DNA from: JAIEOG01 sp964519985
GTDB lineage: Bacteria; Bdellovibrionota; FAC87; UBA2466
NCBI GenBank assembly: GCA_964519985.1
Contig: CAZFMF010000008.1
Span: 41,115 to 105,114, forward strand
Length of the DNA stretch: 64,000 bases
Reading direction: 5' to 3'
Shown piece by piece: positions 57,848 through 64,000 of this stretch; position 1 is the first letter of the stretch; every line of letters starts with the position of its first letter. Both the position numbers and the translations under genes were made by a program. The notes beneath the pieces were generated by a model, which was not told the origin of the DNA, made no database searches, and was given only the letters and a program-made list of their open reading frames with translations.

Positions 57848-59719
57848 CTACTCCACGGGTTTAACAGCCGGCTTGCCGTTCGCCGAGACGCTGGCCGTCT
57901 CGGGGCCGTACACCTTGCTCTCGGTCACGACGTAGTACCCGGCGTCGTCCACGTCGAACTTCGTCACCTCGCGGACCGTTTTACCGGCCTTGACGAGCGT
58001 GGCGGGCACCTTCCACAGAATCCACTCCTCCCGACTGATCCACACCTGATTCAGCCCGACATCGTGGTTCGCGGTGTACTTCACCTTGAACGCCTTGACG
58101 AACTCGTCCGCCGCGGTGCCCAACGCCCGGTAGTGGGCCGTACTGGGGTCGGGCTTGCCGGTCTTGGGGTGCTTCGCCTCGACGTACAGCACCAGCACCT
58201 CGCCCTTGTAGTCCGCCTCCAGCTTACGGTACATCTCCTCCCCGGTCGGCGGGCGGGGCGTGTCTTCTACGTCGGAACCGTCATCACTACCGCCGCCACC
58301 GCCCAGCATACCCTCCGTACCGTCCCGCTCCCGCTCCTGGAGTTCGATGCCGCCGAACAGCACGTCGTCGTAACTCTGCGGCTCGTCCGGCCCCACTACC
58401 ATCCGCTGCTTGCCCGTCTTCGGGTCGATCACCGGGGCGTTCGTCTCGGGGTCCACCTCGGGCACCCCGCCCGGCGTCTTGAAGAAGAACTTGAGCCGCA
58501 CCCGGGCCGGCGTGACCCCGTCCGCCCCGTGGCTCAGATACGCGAACCACGCCGACGCGAGCTGGGCCTTCTTGTACGCCGCGGGGGACGACTCGTTCTT
58601 ACCGGTCGGGAAAATCTTGCCCCGGTAGCGGTCCCGGTCTTTGATGTCGTCACCCTCGACCGGGTACACCGCGTTCTGGACGGGCTTCATACCTCCCTGA
58701 GCGAGCGTGAGCCAGAAGTCGATCGCCTTGTCCTTGTTGGCGAAGTCCGCCCCCGCTTCCGACCGCAGGAGCTTGTACTTGTTCCGCTTCGACTTCCCCG
58801 CGGCCATCAGGTACATCATCGCCGCTACCGCCCCGGGGTCGCCGAATTTGGCGAGCGGCCCCTGCCCCGTCGCGTCGGGCTTGTTGTTATCGACCACGAA
58901 CCGCACCGCCGTCTCGATCCACGGGTGGCTGCCGAAGAACTTCTCGATCTCGGTCTGGGTACGGTGCGGGGTGTCGCCCGGCTTCGCCGCCCCGGTCATC
59001 TCCCACAGGTGCTTGATCGCCTTGTCCGCGACCTTCGTGTAGTTCCGCCGGGCGGTGCGGCTCGTCGGGTGGTCGATGTCGCCGAGGAACCGTCCCGAAC
59101 TGTACAGCGTGTCGGCCCCGGTCCGCGGGCGGCCGGTGTCGTAGGTCCGGGTCACGCGGGCGTCGTCGGACACGCCCAGCACCAGCACCGTTTCCAGGCA
59201 CGGCTCGGTCGGCCAGTTCTCCTTCCACCGCTCGTCCCGCTCCCACAGTTGCTTCGCCAGGATCAGCCCGGCCCCGCGGTGCTGCCCGCTCTTGACGAGG
59301 CCGGTGCGGGAGAAGTCCATCGACTCACCGTTCACCGTCTCGCCCGGGAAGCACGTCGGCCCGGCCCAGTTCCGGTTGAGGATTTCGTAAGCGTACCGCT
59401 CGCTGATCGCGTACTCGTGGTAGCGGTTGCCGCCGTTGTTCCGTAGTCGGACCTTGTTCCCGTTGGCGTCGTACAGGTCGTAGTCGTCCCCGAACGAAGT
59501 CCCGGGCGGTTCCTCCTCCCACCCGATCAGGTCCATCATCTCGGCGGCGAAGATCGGACCGCCGTCCTCGGGGTGATCCGCGTCGCGGACGGCTACTACC
59601 ACCTTCGGGTACTTCCACGCCGCCGCGGGGGTGGGCGGTGCCGCGGCCGATGCGATGACCGGCTCCGGGGCGGGGGTCGGTGCGGCGGGGCGGGGCGGTA
59701 ACTTAACGGCCGGGGGCAC
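57848..59719 (-). CDS. GQHR-motif (ParB/DndB-like) protein
   Basis: A 623-aa protein from GTG 59717-59719. An N-terminal P/A linker leads to a region with RYHEYAISERYAYEILNRNW, MDFSRTGLVKSGQHRGAGLI and VTRTYDTGRPRTGADTLYSS. The layout (inhibitory Arg, S/D-GQHR, then DTG-x-P/K-R-x-x-A-D) matches phage and plasmid proteins with a ParB/DndB-like fold, usually of unknown function. An insertion with a G/D-rich loop and a C-terminal half (EEMYRKLEADYKGEVLVLYV) follow. Probably DNA-related. Confidence 0.6.
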   Translation of the reverse strand: MPPAVKLPPRPAAPTPAPEPVIASAAAPPTPAAAWKYPKVVVAVRDADHPEDGGPIFAAEMMDLIGWEEEPPGTSFGDDYDLYDANGNKVRLRNNGGNRYHEYAISERYAYEILNRNWAGPTCFPGETVNGESMDFSRTGLVKSGQHRGAGLILAKQLWERDERWKENWPTEPCLETVLVLGVSDDARVTRTYDTGRPRTGADTLYSSGRFLGDIDHPTSRTARRNYTKVADKAIKHLWEMTGAAKPGDTPHRTQTEIEKFFGSHPWIETAVRFVVDNNKPDATGQGPLAKFGDPGAVAAMMYLMAAGKSKRNKYKLLRSEAGADFANKDKAIDFWLTLAQGGMKPVQNAVYPVEGDDIKDRDRYRGKIFPTGKNESSPAAYKKAQLASAWFAYLSHGADGVTPARVRLKFFFKTPGGVPEVDPETNAPVIDPKTGKQRMVVGPDEPQSYDDVLFGGIELQERERDGTEGMLGGGGGSDDGSDVEDTPRPPTGEEMYRKLEADYKGEVLVLYVEAKHPKTGKPDPSTAHYRALGTAADEFVKAFKVKYTANHDVGLNQVWISREEWILWKVPATLVKAGKTVREVTKFDVDDAGYYVVTESKVYGPETASVSANGKPAVKPVE

Positions 59720-60098
59720 GATTAGCCTCCTTCGGGGCGTGTGAAGGCGTGATCTTCGGCGTCAGGGCGTACTCGCTGTCGAAGTCCAGCACGGCGTCAT
59801 AGCCGTACCTCGCGGCGAGCGTAACGCACAACTCCCGCATCTCGGCGATTGAGAACTTCCCGCCGAACACCGCTTCGGCTTCCGGGCACGGGACGGGGAG
59901 CATACGGTGCTTCCGAATCTCCGCGGCGAGGGCGACGAACCGTTTCTTAAACTCGGCGTAAGTCTTGTCCTTTACCGGCGACTCGGGCGGCTTCCCGCCG
60001 CCGTACAGCAGCACGAACCGGAGTTCACCGAGGACGCCGACCTTCGGTAACGCCGTCACCGCGTCCAACTCGTCGGGGGTTAGGTCGTTAACGGCCAC
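59703..60098 (-). CDS. hypothetical protein
   Basis: A 131-aa protein starting at GTG 60098 with GGAGG 6 bases upstream (MAVNDLTPDELDAVTALPKV). Helical, with a final hydrophilic tail. It overlaps the 57848 gene start by 17 bp and its start overlaps the end of the frameshifted gene upstream. Not recognised. Confidence 0.55.
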   Translation of the reverse strand: MAVNDLTPDELDAVTALPKVGVLGELRFVLLYGGGKPPESPVKDKTYAEFKKRFVALAAEIRKHRMLPVPCPEAEAVFGGKFSIAEMRELCVTLAARYGYDAVLDFDSEYALTPKITPSHAPKEANRAPGR

Positions 60099-60356
60099 GG
60101 TACGCCTCCTTCGCCCGGTGCCCGTGCCGCGGCAGGGGCGGTCCGAACTGTTGTAGGTACGGGATGTTGAGCGGGCGGACGACCGGCGTCTCGGCCGGTT
60201 CGCCGTCCCTGAGCTCGTCCCGCACACGGGTAGTTCGCGGGCGATCTCGCGGCGATAGCCCTGCCCGTCGAGGCGGGGTACGAGCCGGTACAGGGTGTGG
60301 AGCTTCCGCTTCTCACGCGGGGCCAACTTCGCCCCGCAACACGAGCACAAATACAC
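60077..60356 (-). pseudogene. frameshifted small zinc protein
   Basis: From GTG 60356 the frame reads MYLCSCCGAKLAPREKRKLH and on to REIARELPVC (about residue 45), then falls into low-quality, R/S/T-rich sequence. A -1 shift at GTGTGCGGG restores a sensible frame: RDELRDGEPAETPVV, RPLNIPYLQQFGPP and PRHGHRAKEAYRGR, ending at a stop at 60077. CSCC may bind metal. This can be a real frameshift mutation, a sequencing error, or two overlapping genes, as a GTG lies in the second frame. Confidence 0.5.
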
Positions 60357-60392
60357 GGTCGGTCTCCGTTCCGGACGGGGTGAGCGGGCTGG

Positions 60393-60977
60393 TTACGCGG
60401 CGTCGGCGGTCACGGGCGAAGCGGCGGGCGGTAGCGGGAGTAGGTTCACCCGATCCTTCGTGGCGATCCCGACGCTCTTACCCTTCAACGCCGCCCACAC
60501 GACCAGCTCCCCGAAGCGGTCCTCCGGGATGTCGTAGACCTCGACGCCGATCCACCGCCCCTTCGGGTCTTTCTTCTCGATCCCGAGGGCACACGCCATC
60601 TCGTCCGCCCACCCGCCCGCGAGGACGCAGTAAGTGCGGTGTTCCTTGTGGTTGTTGCGAGACCGGATGACGTACACGCCGGGGTGCTGGGCCTGGACCG
60701 TCGTGAACAGAGCGGTGATCCGGTCACGGTGGGCCTGCTGTCGTTTCGCCGCCGCTTCCCGCGAATACTCGCCCGTCTGGTTGCGGGTTCGTCCCGACCG
60801 CAACTTCTCTACGAGCTGGGCGTAGACCTTGACCGCCTCTTGGTACAGCATGGTCGGCGGCTCGACCGTCACCGGGCCGTACTTGCCCGGGTCGATCCGC
60901 TGAATGCCGTACCGCATCCCGCACGGGCTCTGGTTGAGGATGTAAACCGCTTCGGACTGCTGCGTCTGCGTCTGCAC
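60393..60977 (-). CDS. hypothetical protein
   Basis: A 194-aa protein starting at GTG 60977. A beta-rich N-terminus (YGIQRIDPGKYGPVTVEPPT), a helical middle (SREAAAKRQQAHRDRITALF) and a C-terminal alpha/beta part (VEVYDIPEDRFGELVVWAAL). No recognised motif. It is soluble and co-directional with the early minus-strand genes. Confidence 0.55.
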   Translation of the reverse strand: MQTQTQQSEAVYILNQSPCGMRYGIQRIDPGKYGPVTVEPPTMLYQEAVKVYAQLVEKLRSGRTRNQTGEYSREAAAKRQQAHRDRITALFTTVQAQHPGVYVIRSRNNHKEHRTYCVLAGGWADEMACALGIEKKDPKGRWIGVEVYDIPEDRFGELVVWAALKGKSVGIATKDRVNLLPLPPAASPVTADAA

Positions 60978-61044
60978 GGGTGGTTAGCCGGGGTCGGTTC
61001 TTAGCCGCCCCGGCGTCGGGGGAATGAGATACCTGTGACGCTGG

Positions 61045-61329
61045 TTAGTTACCGGGCTTCTTGCGGATCACCCGCCGGCCGCCGCCGCACCGCTGGTACT
61101 CGGCGTCGTGCGTGCGGGTCGGGCGGTCGTCGTCCAGCGGCCGGACGCCGTAGTTGTACACGCGGGCCGCCTTCGCCTTCTTACCGGCGGGCTTTACCGC
61201 CGCCGGCCGCTCGCCGCTGTCGCTACCGTCATCGTCCGGCGTTACCGTCGGCTGCGGGGCGGGCGACTGCCCGAACACCGCCGCCAGAAACCCGAGCATC
61301 GCGTTGTCTTCGCCGACGAACGTCGCCAT
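61045..61329 (-). CDS. hypothetical small basic protein
   Basis: A 94-aa protein (MATFVGEDNAMLGFLAAVFG) with a short hydrophobic N-terminal stretch, an acidic S/D-rich linker and a basic C-terminus (RCGGGRRVIRKKPGN). Not recognised. Confidence 0.45.
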   Translation of the reverse strand: MATFVGEDNAMLGFLAAVFGQSPAPQPTVTPDDDGSDSGERPAAVKPAGKKAKAARVYNYGVRPLDDDRPTRTHDAEYQRCGGGRRVIRKKPGN

Positions 61330-61344
61330 GTCGTGCCGGATAGG

Positions 61345-61713
61345 TTATTGGCCCGGCCCCGGCTCCTCGTCGTTCGCTACAGCGGGGCCGCTCGCCGGAC
61401 CGCCCGGCAGGGACTTGCTGTAGCACATCTGCACCGACACCTGCACCTGGAGCCGCACGGCGGCCCCCTCGAAGTACATCTGACAGCCCTCGTTCGTGAA
61501 CCACCCCTGCGTCCCCGAGGCGAACTGCTTGGGGTCCACGAGCAGTTCTATCTCGCCCGGTAAGCCGTCTACCGTCGCCACGTTCTCGCCGCGGATGCTC
61601 ACCCGCAGAGGACGGGCCTCGGCGGCGAACTGTGCCCGGCTGATAGGGCACACCTTCGGCGGTCCGGCGGGCAGAGCGGGCTTGACCGGCTTCACGACTT
61701 TCTTCCGGGTCAT
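61345..61713 (-). CDS. hypothetical protein
   Basis: A 122-aa protein. A basic start (MTRKKVVKPVKPALP) leads to a beta-rich core (LRVSIRGENVATVDGLPGEI; VRLQVQVSVQMCYSKSLPGG) that resembles a single-stranded DNA-binding or OB-like layout only loosely. Followed 15 bp later by the 61045 gene. Confidence 0.5.
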   Translation of the reverse strand: MTRKKVVKPVKPALPAGPPKVCPISRAQFAAEARPLRVSIRGENVATVDGLPGEIELLVDPKQFASGTQGWFTNEGCQMYFEGAAVRLQVQVSVQMCYSKSLPGGPASGPAVANDEEPGPGQ

Positions 61714-61759
61714 ACCTCTACCTTACCACCGGTAAGCGAAACGACGACGGGGCGTGTTG

Positions 61760-62131
61760 CTATTTCCCAAGACCGCCCCGGAGCCCCGGCTTGGTAGTCC
61801 CCCGGGCGGGCTTCGGCCCCGGCAGGAACTGGGTCGCGTCGATCTCGGCGGCGGGGACGACCCGGACCGCCTTGTTACGCTCCGCGGCGGCGGCCTCGGC
61901 GTGACGGGCGTTGACCCCGCCGAAGCTCCACGCGGTACTCTCCCCGATCGCCGCCGCCGCGAACTCGTCCGCCCGCACCCCCCACCCGGCCGCTATTACC
62001 GCCCGCTTCACTTCGGCTACCGCGGCGTCGATGAGCGGGGTCGGCCAGCCCCGGTCGTACACCGCCGCGAACGCCGCGACGCAGCCGGCGGGGGTGGACA
62101 GGTCGGGCGGTAAGTCGTCGTTGAGCGACAT
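61760..62131 (-). CDS. hypothetical protein
   Basis: A 123-aa, mostly helical protein starting at ATG 62131 within the stop of the gene upstream (ATGA). It contains CVAAFAAVYDRGWPTPLIDA and EFAAAAIGESTAWSFGGVNA. Not recognised. Confidence 0.5.
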   Translation of the reverse strand: MSLNDDLPPDLSTPAGCVAAFAAVYDRGWPTPLIDAAVAEVKRAVIAAGWGVRADEFAAAAIGESTAWSFGGVNARHAEAAAAERNKAVRVVPAAEIDATQFLPGPKPARGTTKPGLRGGLGK

Positions 62132-62406
62132 CACACTCTCGATTTACGGTAGAAAGCGAGACAGATCAGGGACAACTGAACGACCGCGGCGAATACCATC
62201 AGCGGGATAATCGCAAGTCCGGCAATGTCCACCTTCGCCCGGATCACCGGATTGTCGTGCCCCTCGTATGCGAGTAACCGAGCCGTATACACCTCGGGGA
62301 CGAAAGCGACCCCCACAGCAACACCGACCGCAGTTAGACACACTATCGCGGTCCAGAACGCGGGCGAGTCCAGCACTATCTCCCACCACCGATTCGCGGT
62401 CGTCAC
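62131..62406 (-). CDS. two-pass membrane protein
   Basis: A 91-aa protein starting at GTG 62406 with GGAGG 5 bases upstream. Two membrane segments (AFWTAIVCLTAVGVAVGVAF; GLAIIPLMVFAAVVQLSLIC) flank a short polar loop (YEGHDNPVIRAKVD). ATGA coupling with the next gene. It could be a host-takeover or exclusion membrane protein; holin activity is possible but not supported by context. Confidence 0.6.
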   Translation of the reverse strand: MTTANRWWEIVLDSPAFWTAIVCLTAVGVAVGVAFVPEVYTARLLAYEGHDNPVIRAKVDIAGLAIIPLMVFAAVVQLSLICLAFYRKSRV

Positions 62407-62453
62407 GGTGTCCTCCACGTCTGGTACTACCAGAGTAACCTACGCCACTACCG

Positions 62454-62648
62454 TCACGCCGGCCGCCGGCTCTGATTCGCCACGCCCCGCCGCCGCTGCC
62501 CGAGGACGGGGTTATCGACCGGCACCCGCCCCTGTGACGCGGTGCAGCGGTGGCCGGGGACGATGGCGGTACAGTCCTCGTGCCGGCCGTAGGCGGCGAA
62601 CTCGTTGGCGGGGCACGGCTTGGAGCAGCGGGGGCAGGGGCGGTTCAT
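62454..62648 (-). CDS. small zinc-binding protein
   Basis: A 64-aa protein beginning MNRPCPRCSKPCPANEFAAY with CPRC and later C and H residues (HEDCTAIVPGHRC) that should bind one zinc, and a basic tail. ATGA-type overlap with the gene upstream. Likely a small nucleic-acid-binding factor. Confidence 0.55.
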   Translation of the reverse strand: MNRPCPRCSKPCPANEFAAYGRHEDCTAIVPGHRCTASQGRVPVDNPVLGQRRRGVANQSRRPA

Positions 62649-62881
62649 ACCTCGTCCTCCAGTCCGTATTCCTTGAGCCGCGACAGGCCGGGACCGAACT
62701 TGGCTCGCAGCTCAAATAGGATGTCCACGGGAACCGGGCGGAGGGTACACGACCCCTCCCAGTACGCATCCTGCTCCCGCGGCTCACCCCGCCACAGGCG
62801 GATCAGTTCGGTCTTCCACCAGCGGCCGTACAGCCGTCGCCAACAGTCGAGCACGTAGCGTTCGGTGCCGGTGAGCATCAT
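62645..62881 (-). CDS. hypothetical small protein
   Basis: A 78-aa protein with two adjacent ATGs. It is rich in W and R (CWRRLYGRWWKTELIRLWRG) and ends acidic. It overlaps both neighbours by 4 bp. Not recognised. Confidence 0.5.
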   Translation of the reverse strand: MMLTGTERYVLDCWRRLYGRWWKTELIRLWRGEPREQDAYWEGSCTLRPVPVDILFELRAKFGPGLSRLKEYGLEDEV

Positions 62882-63153
62882 TTATCCTCCGGATCGGGCA
62901 GCAACGGCTCGATGTGCCGCCACAGGTGCTTCTCGATCACGTCCGTCAGGTGGAGCGAGTCATCCCACTCGGTATCACCGAACTCGCCGCACAGTTCCCG
63001 CAAGCAGGCGACAGTATCGGCCCGCTCGACGGCCCACCGGGCGGCGTTGGCGGCCGGGTCGTCCAGCCCGAGCAGCCGCAGGACTTCGCTGAGCTGCCGC
63101 CGCCAGATGGACTTCTGGCCCTCGATGTAGGCTTGTTCTTCCTTCTCGGTCAC
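62878..63153 (-). CDS. hypothetical acidic protein
   Basis: A 91-aa protein from GTG 63153 with GGAG upstream. Helical and acidic (AVERADTVACLRELCGEFGD; VIEKHLWRHIEPLLPDPEDK). Overlaps the gene upstream by GTGA. Not recognised. Confidence 0.55.
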   Translation of the reverse strand: MTEKEEQAYIEGQKSIWRRQLSEVLRLLGLDDPAANAARWAVERADTVACLRELCGEFGDTEWDDSLHLTDVIEKHLWRHIEPLLPDPEDK

Positions 63154-63569
63154 GTCGGCTCCTTCGCGGTGCGGGCCGCGACGAACGCCCGGATGCGGGC
63201 GGCCACGGTCGCGGGGGTAGGGTCGGTGTACTCGGACGCCAGGAACAGGTAGCGACACGCCCGCCGGGGGAGGGCGAAGAACTTCTCCAACGCATCGAAC
63301 CCATCGTACCACTGCTCCTCCGGGTCGCGGGGGTCGCTGTACGACACGCTCCACCCGTCCGGACGACACCCGAACCCCTCCGCGTGGAAAGCCGGGGAGC
63401 GGGTCGCCCACCCCGCGGCACAGGCAGCGGTCCCGCAGTCGGGCATGGGCGTAACGTCACCGTCCGCATCCCGGTCGTCGCCGCTGAACCACTCGTCCAT
63501 CACCAGCAGCTTCGGCGGCACCTGCTCCACGAGCCGGGCGAGGTACAGGAGGCGTTCGTCGGGGGTCAT
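63150..63569 (-). CDS. conserved phage protein of unknown function
   Basis: A 139-aa protein. The core MPDCGTAACAAGWATRSPAF, then FDALEKFFALPRRACRYLFL and DPTPATVAARIRAFV, matches a protein family scattered over many phage genomes (often GT-x-CAAGWA with a downstream FFGL-type phrase). No function is established. Confidence 0.65.
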   Translation of the reverse strand: MTPDERLLYLARLVEQVPPKLLVMDEWFSGDDRDADGDVTPMPDCGTAACAAGWATRSPAFHAEGFGCRPDGWSVSYSDPRDPEEQWYDGFDALEKFFALPRRACRYLFLASEYTDPTPATVAARIRAFVAARTAKEPT

Positions 63570-63727
63570 CACCACCACCCTCCCTTACGAGTTTGGGTCG
63601 TCAGCTCCCACATCTCGACCGCCTCCCGGCGGGCGGCCTCCTCGGTGTCGCACGTTGCGACGACTTCGCGGGTGGCCGGGGTCAGCACGCACCACCGGCC
63701 GTCCCGCTGCTCGACGTGGAATCGCAT
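63569..63727 (-). CDS. hypothetical small protein
   Basis: A 52-aa protein from ATG 63727 (MRFHVEQRDGRWCVLTPATR). A short beta fold with a C-terminal helix (TEEAARREAVEMWEL). Overlaps both neighbouring genes. Not recognised. Confidence 0.5.
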   Translation of the reverse strand: MRFHVEQRDGRWCVLTPATREVVATCDTEEAARREAVEMWELTTQTRKGGWW

Positions 63728-63996
63728 TACACGACCTCCGTCAAGCGGGCGAGCCCGAGGTTCTTGAGGGTCTGGGCGATCCGCTTCTCGGCGGACTCGG
63801 GGTTGTCCCACCGGTCCATCCGCCGCCGGTACGTGGCGAGCACGTTGTCAAGTTTGGACGCGATCTCCCGCCGCATCTCGGCCGTAGCGTCCGCGGGAGA
63901 CAAGTAGTTCCGGTCCGTCTCGGGGAGCTTCGCCCGCTTGGCGGCCTGCTCGCGGATGACGAACAGCGTCCCGACCCACCCGCACTCCACCTCCAC
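63727..63996 (-). CDS. hypothetical protein, possibly partial
   Basis: An 89-aa reading frame that starts at a GTG 4 bases from the right edge and stays open to the edge, so the true start may lie outside. It is helical and basic (RREIASKLDNVLATYRRRMD; AEKRIAQTLKNLGLARLTEV). Not recognised. Confidence 0.5.
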   Translation of the reverse strand: MEVECGWVGTLFVIREQAAKRAKLPETDRNYLSPADATAEMRREIASKLDNVLATYRRRMDRWDNPESAEKRIAQTLKNLGLARLTEVV

Positions 63997-64000
63997 GTCG

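Noticed and set aside
1..64000. CRISPR array, insertion sequence or integrase
   Set aside because: No regularly spaced direct repeats, no transposase motif and no tyrosine or serine recombinase motif were seen.

Overview
The window reads as a 64-kb piece of a tailed double-stranded DNA phage (or an intact prophage) with an HK97-type head and a siphovirus-like tail. A Gemmata-type planctomycete host is the best guess. The DNA is GC-rich, about a dozen proteins or domains carry the TIGR02996 'repeat-companion' signature (D-T-P-x-L-V-x-A-D-x-x-D-D), which I know mainly from Gemmataceae, and a YkgJ-type cysteine-cluster protein also fits. Genes are tightly packed, often with ATGA, GTGA or TAATG overlaps. 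I see no integrase, replication genes or CRISPR array, so the window probably lacks the replication region and I cannot tell phage from prophage.

Layout. Bases 1-51092 run almost entirely on the plus strand. 72-6664 holds fibre or decoration-like virion proteins, including a 709-aa protein with LTG/GTLTP repeats. 6666-13744 holds small zinc-ribbon and TIGR02996 proteins around a large terminase that is split into separate ATPase and nuclease genes. 13762-30338 is the head module: a 1247-aa portal polyprotein, a 1873-aa repeat protein ending in a 2H phosphoesterase, a 1018-aa prohead protease/scaffold fusion and the major capsid protein. 30510-47456 holds head decoration, connector, tail tube, tape-measure, baseplate and tail-tip genes. 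46272-48025 adds a phosphoribosyltransferase/HAD fusion and a methyltransferase. 48115-51092 looks like the lysis and exported-protein cassette and contains a papain-like peptidase. A strong terminator at 51180-51207 ends this block. From 51230 to the right edge everything is on the minus strand: tRNA-Ile(UAU), two long tRNA-like RNAs, a sigma-70-like factor, a conserved phage protein with a C-x-C-C-K motif, a GQHR-motif protein and many small early-type proteins.

Six HNH homing-type endonuclease genes interrupt the plus-strand block. At two of them the invaded gene's original 5' end survives as a stub and a second 5' end, recoded with synonymous codons, lies beyond the endonuclease and restores the gene. 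That is what one would expect if the endonuclease carries a cleavage-resistant copy of its target.

The head module appears to be built from polyproteins. A short K-A motif recurs at domain boundaries in the portal extension, the giant repeat protein and the protease/scaffold, and at the expected maturation site of the capsid protein. My inference is that one prohead protease processes all of them and loads ADP-ribosyltransferase-like, kinase-like, 2H phosphoesterase and TIGR02996 modules into the capsid for delivery, much as T4 packages Alt and its internal proteins.
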